Source of the DNA: a virus
IMG/VR virus record: IMGVR_UViG_3300033149_002985
Span: 28,966-92,965 of that record
Reading direction: 5' to 3' (one strand)
Length of the DNA: 64,000 bases
Part shown: positions 1 to 9,087 of the stretch, piece by piece
How the letters are laid out: every line of letters starts with the position of its first letter
Position numbering within the stretch: the stretch's first letter is position 1
Notes under the pieces: generated by a model
The model's input: the letters and a program-made list of their open reading frames with translations, nothing else
Told to the model about the DNA's origin: nothing
Database searches by the model: none
Translations under genes and position numbers: made by a program

Positions 1-2
1 GT

Positions 3-158
3 TCAAGTGCTGGTAATTTTCTTTATTTAAATGCTGGTAATGGAGCATTAAGTGGAGCAAAAACTTTATATGCTCAAATAAAATTGATATTTCCATCTTC
101 TCAAACAGAGGGAGGAGCAGAAGTCCCTATTTTGATATGTAAGTACACCACATTATGA
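3..158 (+). CDS. C-terminal fragment of a structural protein
   Basis: An open frame enters from the left edge and ends at TGA 156-158, giving about 51 residues rich in Gly, Ala, Ser and Asn. The composition and its place directly upstream of tail genes suggest a virion or tail-associated protein. The start lies outside the window and no family is recognised. Confidence 0.6.
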   Translation, partial: SSAGNFLYLNAGNGALSGAKTLYAQIKLIFPSSQTEGGAEVPILICKYTTL

Positions 159-175
159 TTTAATAGGAGATATTT

Positions 176-985
176 ATGAGAATTTGTATAGATTGCAGAA
201 ATCCTTTAGGACAAGGATCAAACAAGACAGGTAGATGTTGGCAATGTTATGTCAATCATCAAAAGAAATATGCAAAAAAATCTTATTGTATTGATTGTGA
301 TAAAGAAACTGTTAGAGGAGCAAAACACTGTAAATCTTGCGAAATGATTAGAATTAAAAAAGTTTATTTTTGTTATGATTGTAAAAAAACAGTCAGAAAT
401 AAAAATGTAAAACGATGTTGGGAATGCCATAAAAAACGTATTTATAAAGTAAAAAATAAATGCGTAGATTGTGAAAAAGAATTAAGTTTAAGAAATTGTA
501 CTCGATGTGTAAAATGCAATGGTATTTTTCATGCAAAAAATATTACAGGAAAAAAACATACAGAAGAACATAAAAAGAAAATAGGTAAAGCTTCTAAAAA
601 ACGATGGGCAGAAGAAAATTTTAGAAATAAAATTTTAAAAGCGCAAAGAGCAGGTATGTTTATAGCTCCAAATCGCCCAGAAACTAATTTAAATTCTTTA
701 TTAAATATTTTATTTTCTCAAGAATATAAATTTGTAGGTGATGGAAAAGTAATAATAGATGGCTTCAATCCTGATTTCATAAATTGTAATGGTCAAAAGA
801 AAATAATCGAACTTTACGGAGATTATTGGCATAATCTTCCTGGATATAAAGAAAGAGATATTAGAAGATTAAAATCTTATAAAAAATATGGCTATCAAAC
901 TCTGATTATTTGGGAACACGAATTAAAGAATTTAAATCGAATAAAGGAAAAAATAAAGAATTTTCATTATGACTTTAAATTTTAG
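176..985 (+). CDS. Zinc-ribbon/NUMOD3/EDxHD homing endonuclease
   Basis: A free-standing homing endonuclease of 269 residues. Residues 1-120 carry about nine CxxC knuckles (CIDC, CWQC, CKSC, CYDC, CVDC and others), arranged as four zinc-ribbon units. Residues about 123-150 match a NUMOD3 DNA-binding helix (GKKHTEEHKKKIGKAS). Residues about 165-269 look like the Vsr-related EDxHD nuclease core, with PETNLNSLL, DGFNPDFI, IELYGDYWHN and a final LIIWEHEL. Enzymes of this kind cut DNA and copy their own gene into unoccupied sites. It lies between virion genes, and its last 17 bases overlap the next gene, which suggests insertion at a gene junction. Confidence 0.8.
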   Translation: MRICIDCRNPLGQGSNKTGRCWQCYVNHQKKYAKKSYCIDCDKETVRGAKHCKSCEMIRIKKVYFCYDCKKTVRNKNVKRCWECHKKRIYKVKNKCVDCEKELSLRNCTRCVKCNGIFHAKNITGKKHTEEHKKKIGKASKKRWAEENFRNKILKAQRAGMFIAPNRPETNLNSLLNILFSQEYKFVGDGKVIIDGFNPDFINCNGQKKIIELYGDYWHNLPGYKERDIRRLKSYKKYGYQTLIIWEHELKNLNRIKEKIKNFHYDFKF

Positions 986-1577
986 AAATTATAATTTTGA
1001 TAAAAATCAAGTAACTGCTCTTGCCACAGATACTGTAAATGGAGAATTTTTGTGGATTGCTTTTGCTAAAGATGCGACAACAGGAAAATGTACTCTACGA
1101 AAAGTTAGTGCACATAATCCTAATCAAGTTTTTTATAATATCAATCTTTCTGTAGATAGTATTGTTAGATTAAAAATAAAAAGCAATTCGATTTATGTTG
1201 CAGTAGAACATTCTACTATTATGGGCTATAAAATATTAACTACAAATCCTTTGACATCACAAGTTCCTATTAATAGACCTATAAGTATAGTAGAAAATCC
1301 TATTGATATTGCCGTTGGTGCAACTTACGTATATTATTTGTTTCCTGGTGATACCAGTGGAGAAAATACTAAAATCGTACAAGTAGATACTGATGGAGTT
1401 ATAGAAGAAACGATTGATTTATATCAAAGTGCGGAAATAGTTATAAATGCAAGAAGTATCACTTATGAAAATTCTAATCTTTGGGTTATAACTTATACTG
1501 ATCCTGTTGATTTAATTAGAGTATATCAAAACAGTGGAGGAATTTGGACTTTTTCTGTTACTAGTATAGGGACATAA
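969..1577 (+). CDS. Beta-propeller-like structural protein
   Basis: A 202-residue protein of short alternating beta segments with repeated patterns such as FLWIAF, IYVAVEHSTIMGY, VYYLF and LWVITY. This resembles propeller-type blades and the propeller-like stretch near residues 555-650 of the tail protein at 2094. Its position in the tail operon suggests a virion accessory. The start ATG lies inside the end of the homing endonuclease, so the insertion probably created this overlap. Function is not established. Confidence 0.6.
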   Translation: MTLNFRNYNFDKNQVTALATDTVNGEFLWIAFAKDATTGKCTLRKVSAHNPNQVFYNINLSVDSIVRLKIKSNSIYVAVEHSTIMGYKILTTNPLTSQVPINRPISIVENPIDIAVGATYVYYLFPGDTSGENTKIVQVDTDGVIEETIDLYQSAEIVINARSITYENSNLWVITYTDPVDLIRVYQNSGGIWTFSVTSIGT

Positions 1578-1601
1578 ATATAATAAAAGGAGAAGAAAAT
1601 A

Positions 1602-2075
1602 ATGTCAAAAAAGAAAACAATACAAGCAGGAACTTTTATTACAAAAGAGAATTGGGTAATAAAAACTGTTAATAATGAAACTGGTAATGTTTTGAGTTAT
1701 GAAGAAAAAAATCTCATTGTTAATGATGGATTAACTCTTCTACGTAATTTGCTTGCTGGGGATGCTGTCGCTAATCCACAAGCAATAGGTATTGGAACTG
1801 GAACTACTTCACCTGTAAATGCGGATACAACATTAGAAACTGAATTAACACGAGCTTTAGCAATAATTACGAAACCAGCTAGTTACCAAGTTAAATATAG
1901 TAAAACTTTTACTTTTGGATCTGGAGTATCAGAAAATATTACAGAAGCAGGACTTTTTGATAGTGATACAGTATCAGGATCAATTATGTTAGCAAGAACA
2001 ACTTTTTCTGCAAAACCAGTAAGTGCAGTTGTTGATTTAATTGTACAAGCAATAATTACAATTTCAAGAGTATAA
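1602..2075 (+). CDS. Tail-fibre-type structural protein
   Basis: A 157-residue protein. The segment NLIVNDGLTLLRNLLAG followed by a Gly/Thr-rich stretch (IGIGTGTTSPVNADTTL) resembles a fold common in phage tail-fibre or receptor-binding proteins. The C-terminal half is beta-rich (SENITEAGLFD, then an IIVQAI-like strand). It has a good AAGGAG site just upstream and is followed 18 bases later by the large mosaic tail protein, so a part in host adsorption is likely. The exact family is not certain. Confidence 0.6.
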   Translation: MSKKKTIQAGTFITKENWVIKTVNNETGNVLSYEEKNLIVNDGLTLLRNLLAGDAVANPQAIGIGTGTTSPVNADTTLETELTRALAIITKPASYQVKYSKTFTFGSGVSENITEAGLFDSDTVSGSIMLARTTFSAKPVSAVVDLIVQAIITISRV

Positions 2076-2093
2076 TTAAGGAGATAATTTATT

Positions 2094-5000
2094 ATGGCTT
2101 TTAAAGCAGGATGGTCTTATAGAAAAAAATTAACTATAGATTCTACTAAAATAGATTCAGTTTTAACAGATTTTCCAATTTTAGTAAAATTAACTAGTTC
2201 TAATTTCGATTTCAGTAAAGCAGAATCAGATGGTATAGATGTTTGTTTTACCACTGATGACGGTACAACTTTATTAAAATTTGAAAGAGAAGACCATAAT
2301 ATAGATACTCAATATAATGTTGATTTAACAAGTCCGAGCACTATAGTAATTAAAGATACTGAAACAGGAGGCGAAGAAGCAACTAAAGCTTGGGATAATG
2401 GTGCTTCTAGTTTTTGGGGATCTTCTACTGGAGCTTTCCCTCATTATATTGGAGTAGATTTTGGAGTTGGTAATTCGGAAATTATTAATCAATATACTAT
2501 TAGTGCAAGAACTGATGGTGGATATATTGAAACTCCTTATGATTGGAAATTACAAGGAAGTAATACTGGTGCATGGGGCGGAGAAGAAGTTGATTTAGAT
2601 ATTCGTACAAGTGAAGTTTTCGCACAAAGTCAAAAAAGAACTTTTAATAATTTTTCTGAAGGTCAAAATTCTACTGCTTATAGATATTATCGAATCCGTA
2701 TTACTGATAATCAACCATCAGCAACCAATACAAAAGCCTCTATTGCTGAAGTAGAATTAATGGATATCTCTACAGAAGGCGAAGGTTTTTATTGGGTGAA
2801 GATTCCCTCAGTTTCTTCATCTATCGATACTGAATTTTATGTTTATTATGACAATACAGGAGCCTTGGATGGAGAAGATTCGCCAAACGTGTGGGATTCT
2901 GACTTCAAAGGAGTTTGGCATTTAAAAGAACTTGAAGGAGCAAGTGGAGGAACAGATTATTTAGATTCTACTTCAAATAATAATGATGGTATTGGTAACT
3001 TAGAACCAATTAGAACCAAAGCAAAAATATCTTATGGAGAATTATTTAATGGAACTAGTAAAAAATTAGAAATTCCAGATTCTGCCAATTTAGAACTCGG
3101 TACAAGTGATTTCACAATTAACGCTACAATTAGTTTTTCAACTACAGTAGGAAATCAAGCTATTTTAGGAAGATTTGCAAACAGTGGAAGTTATTTTTAT
3201 TTTGCTTGGGAGTCTGGAGCCATACGATTTCGAGATTATGGAGGGAGTATTGATTTTTGGAGATTATGGTCACCTTCTGCTGGAGTTTATTATGATATTG
3301 AAGTTACAAGAAATGGTAATGATTTTAAAATCTTTGTTGATGGTGCTCAATTAGGAGCTACATATACTTCTGGTGCTTCTTTAGTTGACCGACCAGAAGA
3401 TTGGAATATAGGTTCTTTCGGAACAAATTATTATTTTAACGGTTTAATTGATGAAGTTAGAATTACTGTTGGAACAGATCGAGGACAAGATTATCGAGAT
3501 GCTAATATTGATTCTTTAAATGATAGTTTATTAAGTTTTGGAAATGAAGAAGCTGGAGAAACTGCATTAATTCCAGATACTATTGAAGTAGCCGATGATT
3601 GGACTATTCTTACTAATCCTGACTTGGTTGATTTGATTGAAGATGTTAATATTAATGACGATTGGTCTATTATTTCAAATCCAGAATCGGCAGAGATTTT
3701 AGATTCTGTTTTATTATCTGATAGTTGGACTATCGAAAGTTTTGGTACAGCGTCTTATGCTACGAAAATTATAAGTTATAATCCTCTAGTTTTTATTACC
3801 GATACTACTCCTATGAGAATAGTTAAAGTAGATATTAGTGATCGGGAAAATCCTACTTGGGATGTTTATGAAATATCAGGTCTAAGTGGAGCAACAGATA
3901 TCATATATAATGATTTGTTTGGTCTTATTTATGTTTCTACAGCAGACGGAAAAATTCTGGAAATAGACGCTTCTGATTTTACAATTACAACGATACGAGA
4001 TACAGGAGACACAGATGATTTATTACAAATTGCTTCTTTAGATAGTTTTCATAATATTTATGTAGGTACAGAAGATTTAGATGGAGAAGTTATAATGATG
4101 GACAAATCTGAGATAGAATCTTTGGGTTTAGATATTAGATTTCTTCAAGAAGTTCAAACATCAATAGGTTTATCTATTAATAGTATAAATGGAGTGTCTA
4201 TTGGTACAGATATTAGATTTTTAGGAGAAAATACCCAAACTATTGGTATGGATATCAGATTCCATCCCCAAACAAATCATCCTTTTGATCCTCAAACAAA
4301 TAATCCTTTTCCTACATCTGGAGCTCCAGCAGAGCCTATTAAAAGAGAAGATTTTCACATTTATATTAATTCGGTAGAAATCGATGATGCGAAATTAGAT
4401 TCTATTTTAATTTACCATACTATTGATAATAAAAGTACAGCTTCATTTATTTTAAATAGAAAACATGACCAGTTAGATTTTTATTTAGATGGTACTCCAT
4501 CTCAAATTACAAACCAAAATGAAGTAAAAATTTATATTCAAAGTGTTTTAGAATTTATTGGAAACATAGAAACTATTGATTGTCAAAGTGATACTGAGAC
4601 TGTTAAAATAGAAGCTATTGGAGATTTTAAACAAGACGATAGGAAAACTGTTACGCTATCATTACCAACTATAGATGAACAATTACATTTATATCATGCT
4701 TTAATTCATAATCCAGTTATATATACTCCAATAATTGATGAAGATGAAGAAAATCCTAAATTAGCCAAAGGGATTAAAGTTAATCTAGGTAAAATTACAG
4801 AACAAAGTATCTATCGTAATATACAATTTGATAGTGCTCCTGGAGTTGTAGGAGGAAATAGAGCAGAACAAATTATGGAAGGAACATTTCAACCTACTCA
4901 AAATTATACCTATTTTTGGGGAAGTATAAATGCAGATAATTTTTTCACAGGTCAAACTATTAGTGTTCCTTATGTTGGAACAAGTCTAGCAGGATTTACA

Positions 5001-5663
5001 ACAGATCTATGGTTTTTAAATTCAGTTGCTTATAGAAAACAACGAGAACGTGATGATATAATTACTGATAGATTTACATTAAACAATGCTTCTCCAGGAA
5101 GTACTGAACAAATTGAATTAGAAGATGGTACTTATGAAACTTATTATTTAATTGGGGAAACTCCTTATGAAGAAATAAATGTTAGAAGTGGTAAACTTAT
5201 TACAAAAAATAAATGGGTAGATAAACCTAATGGGTTATATAGAGAAAAAGATGCTGGATATGATTTTTTAAATTATGCAAAACAGGTTGCTGACTTAGAA
5301 TATGATAAATTAAAAAATATTAATGGAGATATTTTTCCAAAATCTTCAGCAGAGATTGGAATTTTTATAGATGGATACTATTATTATGGACTATCATTGT
5401 TGACAAGAATAAATATTGATAATACTACTACTGCATCTATTTATAATTCCAATAACGGTTTTCCTGTAAGTGTTAAAGGAATAGAAATCAATTCTTCTAC
5501 TATGAGAGTAACGCTACGAACAGATAATTCCTTTTCAGATTTAGAGCTATTAGAAATAGATGAACAAATGCCAGATGAAGATTCAGACGAATTTAATTTT
5601 GAAGCGGAATCTGCTTTACAATTTGCAAAATATGATCCTGCTAAAAATTCTTTTCCAGAGTAA
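2094..5663 (+). CDS. Mosaic tail protein: DUF2341, discoidin-like, LamG-like and hub-like domains
   Basis: The largest virion protein here, 1189 residues. Residues 1-70 and about 229-280 form a DUF2341 domain (WSYRKKLTID; later FYWVKIPSVSSSIDTEFYVY). A discoidin/F5-8C-like beta domain (about 90-228) interrupts it. Residues about 285-480 look like a LamG/concanavalin domain (GELFNGTSKKLEIPDS; YFNGLIDEVRI). Next come three short repeats around DDWTI/DDWSI/DSWTI, a propeller-like stretch, and three repeats ending in DIRF. From about residue 750 a different domain (REDFHIYINSVEIDDAKLD onward) resembles baseplate-hub or late-control-D proteins. The lectin-like modules suggest glycan binding, and the C-terminus may attach to the baseplate. 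Confidence 0.75.
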   Translation: MAFKAGWSYRKKLTIDSTKIDSVLTDFPILVKLTSSNFDFSKAESDGIDVCFTTDDGTTLLKFEREDHNIDTQYNVDLTSPSTIVIKDTETGGEEATKAWDNGASSFWGSSTGAFPHYIGVDFGVGNSEIINQYTISARTDGGYIETPYDWKLQGSNTGAWGGEEVDLDIRTSEVFAQSQKRTFNNFSEGQNSTAYRYYRIRITDNQPSATNTKASIAEVELMDISTEGEGFYWVKIPSVSSSIDTEFYVYYDNTGALDGEDSPNVWDSDFKGVWHLKELEGASGGTDYLDSTSNNNDGIGNLEPIRTKAKISYGELFNGTSKKLEIPDSANLELGTSDFTINATISFSTTVGNQAILGRFANSGSYFYFAWESGAIRFRDYGGSIDFWRLWSPSAGVYYDIEVTRNGNDFKIFVDGAQLGATYTSGASLVDRPEDWNIGSFGTNYYFNGLIDEVRITVGTDRGQDYRDANIDSLNDSLLSFGNEEAGETALIPDTIEVADDWTILTNPDLVDLIEDVNINDDWSIISNPESAEILDSVLLSDSWTIESFGTASYATKIISYNPLVFITDTTPMRIVKVDISDRENPTWDVYEISGLSGATDIIYNDLFGLIYVSTADGKILEIDASDFTITTIRDTGDTDDLLQIASLDSFHNIYVGTEDLDGEVIMMDKSEIESLGLDIRFLQEVQTSIGLSINSINGVSIGTDIRFLGENTQTIGMDIRFHPQTNHPFDPQTNNPFPTSGAPAEPIKREDFHIYINSVEIDDAKLDSILIYHTIDNKSTASFILNRKHDQLDFYLDGTPSQITNQNEVKIYIQSVLEFIGNIETIDCQSDTETVKIEAIGDFKQDDRKTVTLSLPTIDEQLHLYHALIHNPVIYTPIIDEDEENPKLAKGIKVNLGKITEQSIYRNIQFDSAPGVVGGNRAEQIMEGTFQPTQNYTYFWGSINADNFFTGQTISVPYVGTSLAGFTTDLWFLNSVAYRKQRERDDIITDRFTLNNASPGSTEQIELEDGTYETYYLIGETPYEEINVRSGKLITKNKWVDKPNGLYREKDAGYDFLNYAKQVADLEYDKLKNINGDIFPKSSAEIGIFIDGYYYYGLSLLTRINIDNTTTASIYNSNNGFPVSVKGIEINSSTMRVTLRTDNSFSDLELLEIDEQMPDEDSDEFNFEAESALQFAKYDPAKNSFPE

Positions 5664-5674
5664 GAGGTCATAAA

Positions 5675-6325
5675 ATGTTTCAGTCTTTTAAAAATAATAA
5701 ATATAAATTAAATAAATTATGGAATCAAACTACAGAAAACGAAGTTAATTCTGATAGAATTAATAAAGAAGAAATAAATGTTCATCCAGTTACTATTATT
5801 AAAAAAACAAGAGAATTAATTTTAGATTTTGATACTATGTATTATGACCTATATGATTTTTTAGGAATAACTTACCAAGGAGGAGGTTCCTCTCCTCAAC
5901 CCGAATCCGCATATATAGAAGATCGTCCTAATCATTGGTATTTTAAATACCCATCTCATAGCTTCAAAGTTCCTCAAGGAGAAAAGCCTGAAGACATTAC
6001 AGGAACTTCGGCAGAAGATTGGAATTATGTTAAAACTATAGGAAGTATTAAACAAACCTATCATTTTGAATTGTTTCCAGATTGGGCTATTCCATATATA
6101 AAAATTAAAACTTATATTTATTCTATAGATGATATAGGAATTCCTGTCGAGATAGAGGATTTATCTACTTTTCATAGATGGATTAAAAAGGAACCAGGGT
6201 ATGATTTTGAATTTCATGGATTTTTTACATTACCAGAAGAACAAGAATTATTGCTTCAAGTAAGTCTAGTTGGATTAAATAAGGGAGTTATGAATGCAAT
6301 ACAAGGAAACCAAATACAAAGTTAA
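5675..6325 (+). CDS. Tail/baseplate protein, unknown
   Basis: A 216-residue protein with an N-terminal helical part (NKLWNQTTENEV) and a beta-rich middle with PQPESAY and WYFKYPSHSF. The same pattern (PQPVDAY; WTFKYPITDF) recurs in the next gene, so the two appear to share a module. It starts 11 bases after the mosaic tail protein and overlaps the next gene by 32 bases, so it is part of the same operon. A virion role is inferred from position only. Confidence 0.6.
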   Translation: MFQSFKNNKYKLNKLWNQTTENEVNSDRINKEEINVHPVTIIKKTRELILDFDTMYYDLYDFLGITYQGGGSSPQPESAYIEDRPNHWYFKYPSHSFKVPQGEKPEDITGTSAEDWNYVKTIGSIKQTYHFELFPDWAIPYIKIKTYIYSIDDIGIPVEIEDLSTFHRWIKKEPGYDFEFHGFFTLPEEQELLLQVSLVGLNKGVMNAIQGNQIQS

Positions 6326-7556
6326 TACAATAAAATCAAGACAAAATAATACTGAACAAGTTCTTATTCAGAAAGATCAGAAAAGTTTAGATTCTAGAGA
6401 TGCTAGAAAAGTTATAAAAAAACCTGTATTGTTATATGATTCTGACTGGATACTTGCAGAAAAAGAAGATATCTCAAGTGCTATATCTCAAGAAGAAGGT
6501 ACTCTTTTACCTGAACGAGCTCTTTATGATTTTGAAACTACTTTAAATGTACCAGAGAAATTTCTCCAAGATTTAAAAATAGAAGTATTAACTAGATCAG
6601 AACCAGAAGCCAATATACAAGGAGTATTTCCTTATATTGGTAGTGCCAAAAGAGAACTATCTTTTCAATTATATGATTGGCATGGTATTACATATACCAA
6701 TACTATTGTTATTTGGTTATTTGAAACTTATTGGGAAAATGGTATTTTAATTATTACAGATATTTTAAGTCCTCAATATTTTGGATGTTTGGAACCTCCT
6801 CAACCAGTAGATGCCTATGATTTTGAGTATACTATTAATTATTACGGAGAAGAATATGATGAACATTATGTATGGACTTTTAAATATCCTATTACAGATT
6901 TTCCAGTTCCAATAGGACAAGATCCAACATATCATCTTCCTGTTGCAGAAGAATATGTGTATCCAAATGTATTAGAATATACTAGATGTGGTGATCCTGC
7001 TCCAGATAGTTATTGGACACAAGGCGCAACTAAACAATTTTATGAAGTTGTTGCTATTTATGGATTACAAGAAGCTAAAGATCTTTTAAATGAATCTTAT
7101 AATAATATTACTTATTCTGACGAATCTGATAGTTTTAAAGGAGAAGTTCCAAATAAAGAATCTCTCCCATTAACTGGAAATGAAAGAGGAGATTATTATA
7201 TTTCTACAGATATTTCTGTTTATTATGTTTGGTCTATTGATGAACCAGATGGAACGATAGATGATTGGGTATCTGCTGGTGCATCTATTTATAAAGCTTA
7301 TGAGACAATTTTTACACCTGAAGTTGCTACTTCTAATCAAATTAAAAAAATTACAAAGTTGTCTGGAACTAGTGCAATTTTAAATGTTTCTGGAGATGTT
7401 TTACTTATCTCTCCTGCGAATACAGAAACTATATATTCTGATCCTTTATTTCCTACTTATCAAGCAACAACTGGAGGAGATGTAGAAATTCGTTTAAAAG
7501 TTTATATCGATAATCCAAATTATTTTACAGAAACAAAAGGTTATAGTCGTGTCTAA
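6294..7556 (+). CDS. Tail protein with GN-GD-YI-W structural motif
   Basis: A 420-residue protein. The middle repeats the PQP/WTFKYP module of the preceding gene. Residues about 283-330 contain LPLTGNERGDYYIS, followed by YYVW and then DDWVSAG, a motif often seen in phage fibre and baseplate proteins. The start overlaps the previous gene by 32 bases, and the stop overlaps the GTG start of the next gene. Likely a virion component; no enzymatic motif is visible. Confidence 0.65.
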   Translation: MQYKETKYKVNTIKSRQNNTEQVLIQKDQKSLDSRDARKVIKKPVLLYDSDWILAEKEDISSAISQEEGTLLPERALYDFETTLNVPEKFLQDLKIEVLTRSEPEANIQGVFPYIGSAKRELSFQLYDWHGITYTNTIVIWLFETYWENGILIITDILSPQYFGCLEPPQPVDAYDFEYTINYYGEEYDEHYVWTFKYPITDFPVPIGQDPTYHLPVAEEYVYPNVLEYTRCGDPAPDSYWTQGATKQFYEVVAIYGLQEAKDLLNESYNNITYSDESDSFKGEVPNKESLPLTGNERGDYYISTDISVYYVWSIDEPDGTIDDWVSAGASIYKAYETIFTPEVATSNQIKKITKLSGTSAILNVSGDVLLISPANTETIYSDPLFPTYQATTGGDVEIRLKVYIDNPNYFTETKGYSRV

Positions 7557-8067
7557 TCCTATTTATAAATATATTATTAAACGTCTTTGGGAACAAGATG
7601 AAGCTAATAGGCTAGAAACTTTATCTACAAATGATATTGCTGTAAAGAATGTAGAATTGCGAAAACAAGCTCAAGTTTTACTTTCTGTATTTAAAAAACT
7701 TAGAGATCTTTCTTCTGATTGGGAATATATGGATAGTTTAATTGTAAATGAAGAAACAAAATATTTATATAAACAATGGGAGATAGAGATTGTCTCGGTA
7801 AGTTTTGTTCAATTAGAATATGTTACCCATATATTATTACCACTTATAAGTTATAATATTATATATGATGAACCTATTACCAATGATTTAGATTTTTATA
7901 ACACTGGATTGGAATTAAAAAATAATTTCTTTTATGATATGAAAGGAGAAACTTTGATATTAAAAGCTTCTGTTTTGATAGAAAAGGTATATGGAACTGA
8001 GGAATTAGTAGTTCCACAAGTAAAACTATTAGTTGATATTGATAGTTCTTTTTTAGAATTACATTAA
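7549..8067 (+). CDS. Tail operon protein, unknown (GTG start)
   Basis: A 172-residue protein starting at GTG 7549 inside the end of the previous gene. Its N-terminus (KYIIKRLWEQDEANR) resembles that of the gene at 5675 (KYKLNKLWNQTTENE), again suggesting shared ancestry. It is the last rightward gene. Its stop TAA shares bases 8064-8066 with the stop of the convergent gene, leaving no intergenic space. Confidence 0.6.
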   Translation: MSNPIYKYIIKRLWEQDEANRLETLSTNDIAVKNVELRKQAQVLLSVFKKLRDLSSDWEYMDSLIVNEETKYLYKQWEIEIVSVSFVQLEYVTHILLPLISYNIIYDEPITNDLDFYNTGLELKNNFFYDMKGETLILKASVLIEKVYGTEELVVPQVKLLVDIDSSFLELH

Positions 8068-8465
8068 TTTTTAGGTTTCATTTTAGGAGTAATATTTTTA
8101 TCCCATTTTCCCTTATGCCAACTTCCGTCTTTCTGTCCTTGATTTTCCTCGCCATAGTTTACTAGTTTAGTATAAACTTTTCCTTCCTGAAAATCATAAA
8201 CAGTCTGATATACGTTATTTTTCCATTTTCCCATAATAATGACATAAGGAATAGTTTTAAACCCTATATTTACCCCATCAACCCTGGCTACAATGTGCCC
8301 ATATGCTTCAAATCCTTCTAATACGAGGACTTTTTTAGTTAAACTATACTCAATCCTAATAATTGGTTTATCAGGCATTTTATCCCATTTACTGTCTGAA
8401 TAATGTCCTCCTTGCCACTCTGTTCCATCTTCAAAAAATACTAAATATGAAGTGTTATTTAACAT
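8064..8465 (-). CDS. Conserved phage-type protein, unknown
   Basis: A 133-residue soluble protein with a beta-rich N-terminus (YLVFFEDGTEWQGG) and a basic, Trp-containing tail (GSWHKGKWDK). It is the last gene of the leftward block and converges with the tail operon, overlapping it by four bases. Its ATG overlaps the TAA of the gene upstream, and an AAGGAAA ribosome site precedes it. The family is not recognised. Confidence 0.65.
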   Translation of the reverse strand: MLNNTSYLVFFEDGTEWQGGHYSDSKWDKMPDKPIIRIEYSLTKKVLVLEGFEAYGHIVARVDGVNIGFKTIPYVIIMGKWKNNVYQTVYDFQEGKVYTKLVNYGEENQGQKDGSWHKGKWDKNITPKMKPKN

Positions 8466-8652
8466 AATTTTCCTTTTTTATAGAATAATAAATATGTCCT
8501 AATTTTTCAAATTGAGTATCTGAAATTCCAAGATGAAAATCTTCATCCAGAATAGATCGAATTTTGTTAAAGGTATCTAATCCGTTTGGATTTATATCTA
8601 ATTTGAGTTTATGTAACAATCTAGCTATTTTTAAATGTCTTTCTAATTTCAT
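8455..8652 (-). CDS. Small helical protein, unknown
   Basis: A 65-residue, mostly helical, charged protein. An AGGAAAGGA site precedes the ATG, and the stop overlaps the start of the following gene, suggesting coupled translation. Nothing in the sequence gives a function. Confidence 0.6.
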   Translation of the reverse strand: MKLERHLKIARLLHKLKLDINPNGLDTFNKIRSILDEDFHLGISDTQFEKLGHIYYSIKKENYVK

Positions 8653-8666
8653 ATTATCCTTTCCTA

Positions 8667-8736
8667 CTAGCCTTCGGCTAGGGGGGCTCTGCCCCCTTGG
8701 TTAACCCCCGTTCTTAGGGAGCGAAGCTCCTTTTTT
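8667..8736 (+). terminator. Three GC-rich triloop hairpins, the last with a T-run (rightward terminator)
   Basis: Three perfect stems sit side by side in a very AT-rich genome: CTAGCC/GGCTAG at 667-681, GGGGGC/GCCCCC at 682-696 and GGAGC/GCTCC at 718-730 (add 8000), the last followed by TTTTTT. The last is a good rho-independent terminator for rightward transcripts, placed about 650 bases past the tail operon and beyond two leftward genes. The other two lack a T-run and may be RNA-processing or palindromic elements. Confidence 0.65.
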
Positions 8737-8998
8737 AAATATCCCTAAATTCTTGAGTTTCTATACAATAAATTTTTTTAGCTTTTTTCCCATATGGAGT
8801 TTCATCATATCTATCTTTAATATATTTTTGTCTCTTACGACTATAATAAGAAGTATAATGTAAATATTCCCATTCTACAACAATCCATGTCTTATTTGCG
8901 TATTTTTCAAGATGTTCTTGTGCCAGTTGTCTGGCGACTTTATAAACTTCTTCTGTTATGCCCATTTCTTTTAATTGATCTTCACTTAGTTTAATCAT
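8735..8998 (-). CDS. Small phage protein, unknown
   Basis: An 87-residue protein with an acidic helical N-terminus (KLSEDQLKEMGITEEVYKVA) and a Tyr-rich basic C-terminus (YYSRKRQKYIKDRYDE). A strong GGAGG site precedes it. It lies between two hairpin-rich spacers, so it may be a separately processed unit. No family is recognised. Confidence 0.65.
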   Translation of the reverse strand: MIKLSEDQLKEMGITEEVYKVARQLAQEHLEKYANKTWIVVEWEYLHYTSYYSRKRQKYIKDRYDETPYGKKAKKIYCIETQEFRDI

Positions 8999-9045
8999 TT
9001 AATACCTCCTTTAATGTGCCGTATTTAGCCCCTGTGGGACGTTTA

Positions 9046-9087
9046 TGGCTTTTGCCACCATCTTCCCTTAATATGGGCGAAATCGCC
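9046..9087 (-). ncRNA. Hairpin-rich spacer, possible leader element
   Basis: The 98-base spacer 8999-9096 holds perfect stems TGGC-TTTT-GCCA (9046-9057) and GGCGA-AA-TCGCC (9076-9087), plus a weaker CCC/GGG pairing near 9029-9038. It sits directly upstream of the gene ending at 8735, so it would be in that gene's 5' leader. No known riboswitch class is recognised. Confidence 0.35.
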
